Positions 35,571 to 44,550 of a DNA stretch of 57,687 nt are shown one piece after another; the first letter of the stretch is position 1, and every line of letters begins with the position of its first letter. The stretch covers positions 1-57,687 of the forward strand of contig NZ_JACWZY010000039.1 in NCBI RefSeq assembly GCF_014699005.1, written 5' to 3'. The notes below the pieces were generated by a model. The model saw nothing but the letters and a program-made list of their open reading frames with translations, had not been told where the DNA came from and searched no databases. Origin of the DNA: Spirosoma profusum. GTDB lineage: Bacteria; Bacteroidota; Bacteroidia; Cytophagales; Spirosomataceae. The translations under genes were made by a program, and so were the position numbers.

Positions 35571-36224
35571 ATGAAAGTAATTAAGCGTAGAAACCGCCAG
35601 ATGACAATGGAGCGCATTCTACGAGCAATGGGCGACGTAATGGCCGAGCGTGGTACCGATAAAGCTGGTATTAATGCCGTTGCCGAACGGGCTGACGTTA
35701 ACAAAGTGCTCATTTACAGGTATTTCGGTGGCTGGAACGGGCTTCTGGAAGCGTATGTACAACGGGGTTTCTTCCTGTCGATGTTTAATGACAAATTTCT
35801 GGATTCCGTACCTGCGAATTTGCCTGCTGAAAATCGGAGTAAAGTTTGGTCAGAATACACGATTCAGTTTATGCGGGAGTTTCGCGCTCGCAAATCGTCG
35901 CAGGAATTGATTCGTTGGGAAATGGCGCATGGTGAAACCGAACTCGCTCGTCGGTTAGCCGAATTCCGGGATAACTCTTATAAAAATCTGGTTTCCAAGT
36001 TAGCTCCCTATAACGATTTTGACCCTATTGCGATCACGAGCCTGATGGTGGCAGCGGTAACGAATATTGTATTGAATAGTGCGCAACGTGATCATATCGG
36101 CGATATTGACCTTCGTTCTGATGCTGGCTGGGAACGTCTTGAAACGGCTATTCGTCGGATTTACTCGAGTCTGAACATCGCCCTCGAACGGGAGAATAAT
36201 AAGAAGGAAGAGGCTGCGGTTTAG
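35571..36224 (+). CDS. TetR/AcrR-family transcription regulator
   Basis: 217 residues. The N-terminal helix-turn-helix (about 14-58) includes ILRAMGDVMAERGTDKAGI and VAERADVNKVLIYRYF. The C-terminal effector domain is helical, with AFRARKSSQE-type helices and a short charged tail rich in Glu and Lys. It would repress until a ligand binds. No enzyme or transporter gene lies beside it, so its target is unknown; the candidate dyads in the upstream spacer point to self-regulation. Two hairpin repeats follow. Confidence 0.9.
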   Translation: MKVIKRRNRQMTMERILRAMGDVMAERGTDKAGINAVAERADVNKVLIYRYFGGWNGLLEAYVQRGFFLSMFNDKFLDSVPANLPAENRSKVWSEYTIQFMREFRARKSSQELIRWEMAHGETELARRLAEFRDNSYKNLVSKLAPYNDFDPIAITSLMVAAVTNIVLNSAQRDHIGDIDLRSDAGWERLETAIRRIYSSLNIALERENNKKEEAAV

Positions 36225-36251
36225 GTTTTTGTTTGCATCCCATATATAGAT

Positions 36252-36318
36252 AAGAAAGACAAACGAGTAAAGACAAACCCTAACGTCAGGTGCTTGTCTT
36301 TACTCGTTTGTCTTTCTT
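36252..36318. repeat. Hairpin downstream of the TetR gene
   Basis: 25-bp arms 36252-36276 and 36294-36318 (AAGAAAGACAAACGAGTAAA core) with a 17-bp loop, 28 bp after the stop. It can act as a terminator. It does not match the other repeat families. Confidence 0.85.
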
Positions 36319-36352
36319 TATTGTATAAGTGCCCGCTAAAAATGTATCGGAG

Positions 36353-36442
36353 ATTTGTTATGCTGAGGTAAGAAGCATATTAAAGTACCCTTGCTCATTA
36401 ACTGGGATGCTTTAATATGCTTCGTACCTCAGCATAACAAAT
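36353..36442. repeat. Long-hairpin repeat, family 1 copy D
   Basis: 33-bp arms at 36353-36385 and 36410-36442, one mismatch. Ends ATTTGTTATGCTGA / TCAGCATAACAAAT: here C is T and its partner G is A. The core (AAGTACCC ... GGGATGCTT) is in the opposite orientation to that of copy B. It lies between converging genes. Confidence 0.9.
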
Positions 36443-36487
36443 CACTGCTTTTGATTTTCAGTATAAATTTTAGAGAGCCTCTATAAT

Positions 36488-37783
36488 CTACCTATTCATC
36501 AAATCCTCGATCGCTCCTGCTTCTAAGGGAATATTGGCCATGAGGTCTATGTTGCCGGATTCGGTAATCAATACGTTGTTTTCGAGCCGAATACCGAGCG
36601 ATTCCTCGCGTATGTAAATGCCGGGTTCGACCGTGAAAACCATTCCTGGCTCCATTTTTCGGTATTTATTACCTACGTCATGCACGTCGAGACCCAGAAA
36701 GTGCGACGTACCGTGCATGAAATATTTCTTGTAAGCCGGTGTATCCGGGTCTTGTTTTGCTACGTCATTTTGGTCCAGCAAGCCGAGGCCGATTAATTCG
36801 GATTCCATGATTTTACCCACCTCCCGGTGATACTCATCCCAAAGATTGCCAGGACGTAACAACTGCTTGGCTTCAGTCATAACTCGTAGCACAGCATCAT
36901 ACACCGCTCGTTGACGGGCTGTGAAGCGACCGTTTACAGGTATTGAACGCGTCATATCTGCATTGTAATTAGCGTATTCGGCCCCTATATCAAGTAGTAT
37001 TACGTCGCCATCTTTGCACTGCTGACTGTTGTCGATGTAGTGCAGCACACAGGCATTGGCTCCTGATGCAATAATGGGCGTATAGGCCACTCCCCGTGAG
37101 CGATGGCGCAGAAACTCATGCATCATCTCAGCCTCGATTTCGTATTCCCACACACCTGGCTTCACAAAACCGAGCAGTCGACGGAACATTTTATCAGTAA
37201 TATCGATAGCAGTCTGAATGAGTGGAATTTCCTGTGGCTGCTTGATGGCACGTAGCTGGTGCATTAATGGAGCCAATCGTTCCAAGTGGTGAAGCGGGTA
37301 TTTCTGCCGGAACGCATCAACGTAGCGCGCATCCTGACTTTGGACTTCTACACCCGCGCGGGTATGTTCGTTGGTGTTCAGGTAAACGTATTCAGCTTCG
37401 AAAACCATCTGGATGAAAATCTGCTCGAACTGGGTCATCCAGTAAATTTGTTTCTGGGGGATGCCCGTTACGTTCTCGGCTTCGGCTTTGGTGAGTTTGT
37501 GGCCTTCCCAGATTTCGATCAATTCGCTGGTTTCGCGCAGGAACAATACTTCGCGAAATTTCGGGTCTGGGTGTTCAGGAAATAAAACCAGCCGGGTCTC
37601 TTCCTGATCGACGCCCGTGAGATAGAAAAGGTCATTGTTTTGCCGAAACGCCATTGTGCCATCAGCATTTGTAGGCATAATGTCGTTGGCGTTGACCACT
37701 ACCAATGATTTTGATTTTAACAGAGCTGTCAGGCGTTGGCGATTCTGGATAAAGAGCTGGTTATCGATTGGTAGGTAACGCAT
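36488..37783 (-). CDS. pepP: Xaa-Pro aminopeptidase (M24B)
   Basis: 431 residues. N-terminal creatinase-like domain (about 1-170) and a C-terminal pita-bread domain with all five metal ligands: Asp265, Asp276, His361, Glu386 and Glu401, in LLDIGAEYANYNADMTR, HGTSHFLG, VEPG and RLENN. It removes N-terminal residues before proline in the cytoplasm. It is single, converges on the TetR gene and is divergent from the subtilase gene. Confidence 0.94.
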   Translation of the reverse strand: MRYLPIDNQLFIQNRQRLTALLKSKSLVVVNANDIMPTNADGTMAFRQNNDLFYLTGVDQEETRLVLFPEHPDPKFREVLFLRETSELIEIWEGHKLTKAEAENVTGIPQKQIYWMTQFEQIFIQMVFEAEYVYLNTNEHTRAGVEVQSQDARYVDAFRQKYPLHHLERLAPLMHQLRAIKQPQEIPLIQTAIDITDKMFRRLLGFVKPGVWEYEIEAEMMHEFLRHRSRGVAYTPIIASGANACVLHYIDNSQQCKDGDVILLDIGAEYANYNADMTRSIPVNGRFTARQRAVYDAVLRVMTEAKQLLRPGNLWDEYHREVGKIMESELIGLGLLDQNDVAKQDPDTPAYKKYFMHGTSHFLGLDVHDVGNKYRKMEPGMVFTVEPGIYIREESLGIRLENNVLITESGNIDLMANIPLEAGAIEDLMNR

Positions 37784-37923
37784 ACCGCAAATTGAGAAGA
37801 CTCGTGTTTCTGATTAATTTTGCAAATATTAGCAAAAGCTATAAGAGTTTTTGCCCGTTTCATTGTTTTAGCAAATACTGATTCGGGTTTTACTCCAACA
37901 GTCTTTGTCTACCTAAACTAACT

Positions 37924-39447
37924 ATGACGCTTCGCTTAACGACCCTGCTTTGGCTGGTTGCCCTTTCGGTACAGGCACAAACGAAATACTGGATTCTTCT
38001 TAAGGATAAAGATGCTACGTCGGTTCCGGCTCTGTCGCAGCAAACCTTACAGCAACGACAGCTTCAGAATCTTTCGGTTGATGAGACGGATAAACCGGTT
38101 TCGGGGGCGTATCTGCGTCAGTTAAAACAAATTGGTATTCAGACAGTTTGCCACTCGCGGTGGCTCAACGCGGTTTCGGCGCGTCTGAGTAATGAACAGT
38201 ATGCCTACGTTCGTTCGCTGCCGTTTGTGCAGGAAGTTCGGGCCATCGACCCAGCCATTGTCATTACGTCGATTGATTTACCCGTTAAACCACAAATGGC
38301 GCCTGTGATGACACAAATTCAGGCTCCTGATTTTGCGCAGGCGGGCCTGACAGGTCGATTTGTGAACGTTGGAGTTATTGATGCCGGTTTTTTCGGCGCC
38401 GATTCGGCTAATGCGCTCAAACATGTTTTTGCGCGACAGGGCGTGAAACAGGTGCGCGATTATGTCAACGTAAAGAAAACAAACAATAACCTGTTTCGCA
38501 CACTCGAAACCAATTCCGACTTCCACGGTACCGAAGTTTTTGCAGCTATAGCTGGTAGTGATCCTACCGAAAATATTCAATTCGGCTTGGCTACCGATGC
38601 TACGTTCTATCTGGCACGTACCGATCAGGGAAATCGCGAATACCGGGGGGAAGAAGACAATTGGGTGGCGGCAATGGAATGGATGGACAGTCTGGGCGTT
38701 CGGTTGATCAATACGTCGCTGGGATACGCTAAAGGCATGAGCAATCCGAAGGAAAATTACGAACCCGGACAAATGGATGGGCATACCAGCCTGATTAGCC
38801 GGGCCGCTCAAATTGCTGCGGATAAAAAAGGAATATTGATTGTGGTATCGGCTGGCAACGAGGGTGAAGATCGTTCCTGGCGTATCATCAGTACCCCCGC
38901 CGATGCACAAGGCGTACTGGCCATCGGTGCGACCAACGCCCGGCTTTGGAACCGCATCGGATACAGCAGTATCGGCCCCGAAAATCTGCCTTACCTGAAA
39001 CCGAACGTATCGTGTTTTTCGCTGTATGGTACGTCGCTGTCGGCGCCAGTAATTACGGGTTTTGCTGCCTGTATCATGCAGGCCAATCCAAAATTGACCA
39101 ACAAGGAGGTTATCGACATCATTGAGAAGTCGTCGCATCTTTATCCCTATGGCAATAACTACGTTGGATACGGCGTGCCGCAGGCATCGCGGGCATTGGC
39201 GTTATTACGTAATCAACCGCTGACTGCTACGTCCCGAACGGTGAAAGCTTCTGGAAAAACGTTCGCGCTGATGTTAGAGACGAAAGAACCAGTGGTGTCG
39301 GTCTTTCATAAAAAAGATGCCACGCACGTATTGAATCAGGAAGCGGCCAAAGTTAGTGACGGAAAAGTGACGCTACGTCGTTCGTCGGATGAAAAACAAA
39401 CGACAGTTGACTTAAAAAAAGAGGTAATTGAGGTGATTTGGGAATAA
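37924..39447 (+). CDS. Secreted S8-family serine peptidase (subtilase)
   Basis: 507 residues. Signal peptide about 1-18 (VQAQ), a short propeptide-like N-terminal region (about 20-110, with VQEVRAIDPAI), then the subtilase domain with Asp153 (VIDAGF), His201 (FHGTEV), Asn312 (SAGNEG) and Ser371 (YGTSLSAPV). The C-terminal ~90 residues are beta-rich, as in Bacteroidota subtilases. It digests extracellular protein. The gene stands alone between pepP (divergent) and the envelope gene at 39544. Confidence 0.93.
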   Translation: MTLRLTTLLWLVALSVQAQTKYWILLKDKDATSVPALSQQTLQQRQLQNLSVDETDKPVSGAYLRQLKQIGIQTVCHSRWLNAVSARLSNEQYAYVRSLPFVQEVRAIDPAIVITSIDLPVKPQMAPVMTQIQAPDFAQAGLTGRFVNVGVIDAGFFGADSANALKHVFARQGVKQVRDYVNVKKTNNNLFRTLETNSDFHGTEVFAAIAGSDPTENIQFGLATDATFYLARTDQGNREYRGEEDNWVAAMEWMDSLGVRLINTSLGYAKGMSNPKENYEPGQMDGHTSLISRAAQIAADKKGILIVVSAGNEGEDRSWRIISTPADAQGVLAIGATNARLWNRIGYSSIGPENLPYLKPNVSCFSLYGTSLSAPVITGFAACIMQANPKLTNKEVIDIIEKSSHLYPYGNNYVGYGVPQASRALALLRNQPLTATSRTVKASGKTFALMLETKEPVVSVFHKKDATHVLNQEAAKVSDGKVTLRRSSDEKQTTVDLKKEVIEVIWE

Positions 39448-39543
39448 GGAACGAGATGAAGAAAAATTAATTTTCGTTTCAGATCGAGCTTATATGGTCG
39501 TATTAGTTTTGCTTCCGTAATCAACAGTAAACAACAATTGACT

Positions 39544-40338
39544 ATGGAAACCAACGCAAAATTAATCACCCTTGCCAGCCTTATTGCTACGTTAACGGCC
39601 CCATTGGTTCATGCCCAGGATCAGGCTCCCACAAGCCAGCCAGCACCTCCGGTTGCTCTGAATTCACCGGATAGAGCCCAACCTCCTATGGGTCCGGGTA
39701 GACGACATGGTGGAGATCGTCGGCCTGGTGGGGCAGATCGACTTCCAGGGCTGCGTGGAATGCACTCACGGGGGCTCACTTCACTGACGACGGTTTCGGG
39801 AACGGTTGGACAATGGGTTGGCAATGATGACGCTATTCTTAATGGATTCACCCTCAATTCCGGCTCTGCTACGACGACCGTAAAATTCCCAACCCATTTG
39901 GGAGAAGAAGTGCAAAAGGCGGTTAAAACCGGAGGTTCTGTTAGTGTTTCAGGGTATACCGAAACATCACCGAGAGGAGAGACTTTCTTCCTAATGAACA
40001 GTCTGAATGCGGGTAAAACAACAGTTACCAATACGCCCCCTGCTGCCCCAATTACACAGCCTGAAACGCCAGCACTGACGACGATCAGCGGAAGAATCGC
40101 GGACTATCGACTTGATAAGGAAGGGCGCGCCAATGGCCTGATTCTGGACGATAAAACGATTGTGAACATCCCGTCCCACGTGGCGTATCAACTCACAAAT
40201 CTGGCTCAGAAAGGTAGTACGATTACGGTACAGGGCTATCCAAGAACGGTACGTAATGGACAAGTACAGTTGGAAAAACGTAATATTATGCGTGCTTCCG
40301 TGCTGACAATCAACGGACAACAATATCTGGTTCGCTAA
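39544..40338 (+). CDS. Periplasmic protein with two OB-like repeats, upstream of a two-component system
   Basis: 264 residues from the ATG at 39544 (the upstream TTG at 39538 is two codons earlier). A signal peptide (VHAQ) is followed by a Gly/Arg/Pro-rich linker (about 45-80). Two similar domains of about 70 residues follow: one with LTTVSGTVGQWVGNDDAILNGFTL ... VKFPTH, the other with LTTISGRIADYRLDKEGRANGLIL ... VNIPSH, each ending with a G-x-x-V-x-V-x-G-Y strand. This suggests OB-fold repeats of unknown ligand. It lies 34 bp before the response regulator and may be regulated by, or feed, that system. Confidence 0.75.
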   Translation: METNAKLITLASLIATLTAPLVHAQDQAPTSQPAPPVALNSPDRAQPPMGPGRRHGGDRRPGGADRLPGLRGMHSRGLTSLTTVSGTVGQWVGNDDAILNGFTLNSGSATTTVKFPTHLGEEVQKAVKTGGSVSVSGYTETSPRGETFFLMNSLNAGKTTVTNTPPAAPITQPETPALTTISGRIADYRLDKEGRANGLILDDKTIVNIPSHVAYQLTNLAQKGSTITVQGYPRTVRNGQVQLEKRNIMRASVLTINGQQYLVR

Positions 40339-40372
40339 AAACTCAATTCAGATCCTCTCCTGATTTCGCCTT

Positions 40373-41044
40373 ATGAAAATTTTGGTGATTGAAGACGAAC
40401 GCAAGCTGGCTCGATTCATCAAACAGGGACTTGAGCAACATGGCCACGTCGCCGACCTGACCCATTCCGGTACCGACGGAATCGATCTGCTTGCGGGAGG
40501 GCTTTATGATCTGGTATTGCTCGATCTGATGCTGCCCGGCCAAACGGGTTTCGACGTATTACAGAACATCAGAACGTTTGGAATGACGGTTCCGGTGATG
40601 ATTTTATCAGCACTAAGCGATCCTGAAAAAGTGATACAGGGACTGGATTTGGGCGCTGTCGATTACCTCAGAAAGCCGTTCGATTTTGGCGAGTTGCTGG
40701 CCCGTATCCGGGTGCTGCAACGACGTACCACAACGGGCGACAACGTAGTGCTACGTGTTGCCGATCTGGAAATGAGGCTGGTATCGCATCGAGTGATTAA
40801 ATCGAACGTAGCACTTGAGTTAACGAACCGTGAATTTGCGCTTTTGGAATTATTGATGCGCCGGGCAGGGCATTTGGTAACGAAGAACGAAATTGCGGAG
40901 AAAGTCTGGTCGGCCGATTACGACATGGGAAGTAATGTCATTGAGGTGCACATATACCAGCTTCGTAAAAAACTCGACGCCATTGGTACTACCGGATTGG
41001 TCGAAACGGTTATCGGTCGGGGGTATCGGATGAACACACCATGA
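40373..41044 (+). CDS. OmpR/PhoB-family response regulator
   Basis: 223 residues. Receiver domain with acidic pocket Glu7-Asp8, phospho-acceptor Asp51 and Lys101, followed by a winged-helix DNA-binding domain (about 125-222) with NREFALLELLMRRAG and VIEVHIYQLRKKLD. It overlaps the kinase start by 4 bp (ATGA). It controls an unknown regulon in response to the kinase at 41041; the periplasmic gene at 39544 is its nearest candidate partner. Confidence 0.95.
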   Translation: MKILVIEDERKLARFIKQGLEQHGHVADLTHSGTDGIDLLAGGLYDLVLLDLMLPGQTGFDVLQNIRTFGMTVPVMILSALSDPEKVIQGLDLGAVDYLRKPFDFGELLARIRVLQRRTTTGDNVVLRVADLEMRLVSHRVIKSNVALELTNREFALLELLMRRAGHLVTKNEIAEKVWSADYDMGSNVIEVHIYQLRKKLDAIGTTGLVETVIGRGYRMNTP

Positions 41045-42366
41045 AATTACGCAGTCGGATCGTACTGGCTACAACCCTTGTTTTCGCCACTATAAGTTTA
41101 CTGGCGGGCTGGTTAATGCTCATTCGGGCCGAAACAAGTTTACAGACAGCCTTCGATCGGGCTGCACAAACGCGGGCCGACTGGCTATTGTCGCTCGTCA
41201 GCGTAGACCCCGTAGTTTTGCCGGTTCCGGCGGCTAATGAGCAAATGCTCGTTCACTATATGGCGTATGGGCAGACCCGCGAACTGTTTCGAAGTCCAGA
41301 ATACCCTAACGATGAACGTAGCACTCCGTTTGCCGAAACATATCGGATCGTAACAAGCCGAAGCAATCCTGAGTCGGTTCCTGCCAGTGAAATCATGCTG
41401 AAGCTGGGTGTGGAAGATACTAGCCTTCAACAGGATATCAGGCAAATACGCTGGACATTTGGATTAGGCTGGCTGGCAAGTTTATTGCTGGCTTTTGGCG
41501 TTGGATACGTAGTGGCCGGATGGTTGCTACGTCCAATTCAACGTATTGCTAATCAAGCGAACACGATCAACGATGCGCTCTCAATCGACCTGATAAAGTT
41601 GCCTGATAGTCGTGACGAATTGTTTCAATTGACTGATACGTTGAATCAGATGCTACGTCGGATTCGGGAAAACGCTGAACAGCAACGAAATTTCTTTGGC
41701 GCAGCAGCCCACGAACTCCGAACTCCACTGGCCGTCATGAAAACGGGGTTGGAAGTAACGATTACAGGTGAATATAATCCAGAACAGGTCGATTTTTTTT
41801 TAAAGGGGCAATTGGATGAAGTAAGTCGCCTATCACGGTTACTCGACGAATTTCTAACGCTTAGCCGTCCTGATTTTAACGAACAGCAACTTAATTATCA
41901 GGAAGTTAATCTGATGGAATTGGTTGATAAATCCATAGGACAATTATCGTCCTTAACTAGTGAATATGGTGTAGGTGTTGGTATTTGGTTCGGTAATACA
42001 GAAGATAAAACCATTGTGACCGATGCCATAAAACTGGAGCATATCGTGCTAAACCTGATCGAAAACGCCATTAAATACGCAATCGAAAAAAGTAATATAC
42101 AAATTCACGTAACGTGTGATTCGGTCTGGACGGTGCGAATACAGAATCAAACCGTGCGTGAGAGCGGTCCCACCGTTGATCTCACGCAGCCGTATTTTCA
42201 AGCCGATCCGCTAAAAGAAGGACACGGATTAGGCCTCTGGATCAGCGCGCGATTAACCCGACTGCTCGAAGGAAATTTAGCATTAGATTGGCAGAACTTT
42301 ACATTCACCAGTACGTTACATTTACCGCTGTTACCCGTCAATCAACATTTAACCAGTAAAAAATGA
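41041..42366 (+). CDS. Two-component sensor histidine kinase
   Basis: 441 residues. Two transmembrane helices (about 8-28 and 140-162) border a periplasmic sensor of about 110 residues, followed by a HAMP domain and HisKA with His224 in AAAHELRTP. In the ATPase part the N box (Asn338, Asn342) and the GHGLGL lid are present, but the usual DxGxG G1 motif is replaced by IQNQTVRESG, so the Asp that contacts adenine is not there. Some HKs with Asn at this place are still active; activity here is unproven. It is co-translated with its regulator and with the DMT-family gene. Confidence 0.92.
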   Translation: MKLRSRIVLATTLVFATISLLAGWLMLIRAETSLQTAFDRAAQTRADWLLSLVSVDPVVLPVPAANEQMLVHYMAYGQTRELFRSPEYPNDERSTPFAETYRIVTSRSNPESVPASEIMLKLGVEDTSLQQDIRQIRWTFGLGWLASLLLAFGVGYVVAGWLLRPIQRIANQANTINDALSIDLIKLPDSRDELFQLTDTLNQMLRRIRENAEQQRNFFGAAAHELRTPLAVMKTGLEVTITGEYNPEQVDFFLKGQLDEVSRLSRLLDEFLTLSRPDFNEQQLNYQEVNLMELVDKSIGQLSSLTSEYGVGVGIWFGNTEDKTIVTDAIKLEHIVLNLIENAIKYAIEKSNIQIHVTCDSVWTVRIQNQTVRESGPTVDLTQPYFQADPLKEGHGLGLWISARLTRLLEGNLALDWQNFTFTSTLHLPLLPVNQHLTSKK

Positions 42367-42734
42367 AAGGAGTTTATTGCATTCTGTTGCTCACGTTATC
42401 GAATATCTTTATGACCCTGGCTTGGTACGGCCATCTTCAGTTGAAACAGTATCCGATGCTGGCTAAATTATCCCTGTTCGGCGTCATAATACTCAGTTGG
42501 GGCCTGGCTTTTTTTGAATACATTTTTCAGGTCCCGGCCAATCGATTCGGCTCTGCAGAAACTGGCGGGCCTTTTTCGCTTTTTGAGCTAAAAACGATTC
42601 AGGAAGTCGTTTCGCTAATTGTTTTTACGTTAATCACTGTCTTTATTTTCAAAACGGATAAGCTGGCCTGGAACCACGTAGTAGGATTTGTTTTCCTTGT
42701 AGTTGCCGTATTCTTTATTTTTAAGAAATGGTAA
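42363..42734 (+). CDS. DMT-family (DUF486) small membrane protein
   Basis: 123 residues, about four helices, with the DUF486 signature stretch ending EYIFQVPANR and a Lys/Trp-rich end. Such proteins belong to the drug/metabolite transporter superfamily in four-helix form and would act as dimers. It overlaps the kinase stop by 4 bp, so its expression is coupled to the two-component system; it may be an effector of that system. Substrate unknown. Confidence 0.88.
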   Translation: MKGVYCILLLTLSNIFMTLAWYGHLQLKQYPMLAKLSLFGVIILSWGLAFFEYIFQVPANRFGSAETGGPFSLFELKTIQEVVSLIVFTLITVFIFKTDKLAWNHVVGFVFLVVAVFFIFKKW

Positions 42735-42741
42735 ATTTTTA

Positions 42742-42815
42742 AACCGCAGAGAGTGCTAAGGTTTCGTAATGGGAACTCCGCGGTTCTTTGCGAAACTTTT
42801 GCGCTCTCTGCGGTT
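42742..42815. repeat. Hairpin with 'ACCGCAGAGAG' ends
   Basis: 15-bp arms AACCGCAGAGAGTGC (42742-42756) and GCGCTCTCTGCGGTT (42801-42815, one mismatch) with inner pairing around GGTTTCG / CGAAAC. It lies between converging genes. Its ends recall a dispersed repeat seen in many bacterial genomes (ACCGCAGAG-type), but I cannot confirm the family. Confidence 0.8.
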
Positions 42816-42823
42816 AAAGAATC

Positions 42824-43789
42824 CTACAGATACTTTCCTTTGCTCAGGTAATTCGTTACGTAGTCTGCAATACCTTCTTCTAACGTGCAGAAAGGCCGAT
42901 CGTAGCCGATAGAACGTAGTTTGGCCATGTTGGCCTGCGTGAAGTACTGGTATTTGTCGCGAATATCGGCGGGAGTATCGATGAATTCGATTTGAGGATC
43001 AAGATCCAGTCCGTGAAACGTATTGGTTGCCAGATCGAGGAAAGTACGGGCTTTGCCGCTGCCCAGATTATAAATACCGGAGTTTCGCCGGTGATGCATC
43101 AGAAACGAACAAACTTCGATTACATCTTTCACATAAACAAAATCACGCATTTGTGCGCCGTCGGCAAAGTCGGGATTATGCGACCGGAACAACTTCATAT
43201 TGCCCGACTTCTTAATCTGATTGTAAGCGTGAAAAATTACCGACGCCATACGCCCCTTGTGGTATTCGTTAGGGCCATATACATTAAAAAACTTCAGTCC
43301 TGCCCAGAAGAAAGGCTTACGATCCTGTTGCATCGCCCAGATGTCGAATTCGTTCTTTGAGTCACCGTAGGGATTCAGCGGTTTCAGTTGCGGAATGAGG
43401 GCTTCATTGTCGTCGTACCCTAACTCGCCCAGACCATACGTAGCAGCTGAGGAAGCATACACGAGCGGAATCTGATACTCGATGCAGCGGTTCCAGATCT
43501 GTTTAGAGTATTCGACGTTCAGATGCTCAAAAATCTGCCGGTCAAATTCAGTGGTATCGGTGCGGGCTCCGATGTGAAAGATAAATTCTACTTCCTGATA
43601 ATTCTGGTCGAGCCAGTAAAAAAAGTCTTCTCTGTCAACGCGCTCCTGAATACGTTTACCGGCCAGATTGGCTTCTTTTTCAGGATATGAAAAGTCATCA
43701 ACGGCAATGATGAAATTGAAATTTTCCTGATTTAGCTTATTGATTAAACAACTTCCAATAAAACCGGCAGCTCCCGTAACGATGATCAT
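42824..43789 (-). CDS. hldD: ADP-L-glycero-D-manno-heptose 6-epimerase
   Basis: 321 residues. Extended SDR with GAAGFIGS at 6-13, FHIGARTDTT (71-80), and Tyr141/Lys145 in NPYGDSK; the motif KFFNVYGPNEYHKGRMASV is characteristic of HldD (RfaD). It epimerises ADP-D-glycero-D-manno-heptose to the L-glycero form for the lipopolysaccharide inner core or S-layer glycans. Its divergent neighbour is a pterin synthase gene, and lpxB follows that, so the area is lipopolysaccharide-related. Other heptose genes are not in the window. Confidence 0.93.
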   Translation of the reverse strand: MIIVTGAAGFIGSCLINKLNQENFNFIIAVDDFSYPEKEANLAGKRIQERVDREDFFYWLDQNYQEVEFIFHIGARTDTTEFDRQIFEHLNVEYSKQIWNRCIEYQIPLVYASSAATYGLGELGYDDNEALIPQLKPLNPYGDSKNEFDIWAMQQDRKPFFWAGLKFFNVYGPNEYHKGRMASVIFHAYNQIKKSGNMKLFRSHNPDFADGAQMRDFVYVKDVIEVCSFLMHHRRNSGIYNLGSGKARTFLDLATNTFHGLDLDPQIEFIDTPADIRDKYQYFTQANMAKLRSIGYDRPFCTLEEGIADYVTNYLSKGKYL

Positions 43790-43969
43790 AAAGTACTGGT
43801 CGTAAACGTGTTCTAAGTGGTAATTAGCGTAGTGTCAGGTCGGATGAAGTAAAATTGGCTGTAAAGATACGCCTTTTATCGGGTAGTAATGAATAGCGGA
43901 TTTAGTGAATAATTTGTATTATTCTAATATAGTAGATTAGCGCTTTCTAATCTTCTCTAGTTTTAGAAG

Positions 43970-44003
43970 TTGTTTTATCCCGCGATAAGTGTTCGTACCT
44001 TTG
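43970..44003 (+). promoter_or_regulatory. Promoter of the queD-like gene
   Basis: TTG at 43970-43972 and TACCTTTG at 43996-44003, 23 bp apart, match the Bacteroidota -33/-7 pattern and point at the gene starting at 44057, leaving a leader of about 45 nt. Confidence 0.6.
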
Positions 44004-44056
44004 TGGTTTATTTGTCAAACGGCGTTTCTGGCAACCGCCCCATCTAAACCAGAAAA

Positions 44057-44473
44057 ATGGTCTATATCAACAGAATTGAGCACTTTAATGCGGCTCACAG
44101 GCTTTATAATCCAGCCTGGTCGGAAGAACGTAACAAAGAGGTTTTTGGTCCCTGCGCCAACGTCAATTGGCACGGGCATAATTTTGAATTGATTGTAACC
44201 GTCAAAGGTGAGCCCGACCCGGATACGGGTTTCGTGATCGATTTGAAAGTATTGGGCGATATCATCAAGCGAGAGGTTATCGAAAAAGTCGACCATAAAA
44301 ATCTGAATATTGACGTCGACTTTATGCAGGGCAAAATGGCGAGCTGCGAAATCTTTATCATGCAGATCTGGAAGATTCTCGAACGGGCTTTAGAACCCGT
44401 TACCGATGCTCACCTTCATCAGCTCCGGCTCTACGAAACCCCGAAAAACTTTGTCGATTATTATGGAGAATAG
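44057..44473 (+). CDS. 6-pyruvoyl-tetrahydropterin / 6-carboxytetrahydropterin synthase family protein
   Basis: 138 residues. Zinc ligands His14, His39 and His41 (NWHGHN), catalytic Cys33 and the Asp79-His80 pair, and Glu127 are all present. The Cys-to-HGH gap is six residues, as in mammalian pyruvoyl-tetrahydropterin synthases; E. coli QueD has four. It makes either 6-carboxytetrahydropterin (queuosine) or 6-pyruvoyl-tetrahydropterin. queA, the later queuosine enzyme, is 10 kb away in this window, which favours the former. Confidence 0.9.
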   Translation: MVYINRIEHFNAAHRLYNPAWSEERNKEVFGPCANVNWHGHNFELIVTVKGEPDPDTGFVIDLKVLGDIIKREVIEKVDHKNLNIDVDFMQGKMASCEIFIMQIWKILERALEPVTDAHLHQLRLYETPKNFVDYYGE

Positions 44474-44480
44474 TATCTGG

Positions 44481-44550
44481 ATGTATGATATATGATGTAA
44501 GATGTATTCAAGAAACTGGCTTCATACATCCTATATCATACTTCATACAT
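44481..44550. repeat. Imperfect hairpin overlapping the lpxB start
   Basis: 27-bp arms 44481-44507 and 44524-44550 pair with about four mismatches, from ATGTATGATATATGATGTA-type sequence. The right arm includes the first two bases of the lpxB ATG (44549-44551), so it could mask the start. The lpxB message may therefore be translated under structural control. Confidence 0.7.

Noticed and set aside
38278..39138. 286-codon frame opposite the subtilase gene
   Set aside because: Antisense frame of a complete S8 domain with its triad; no domain of its own.
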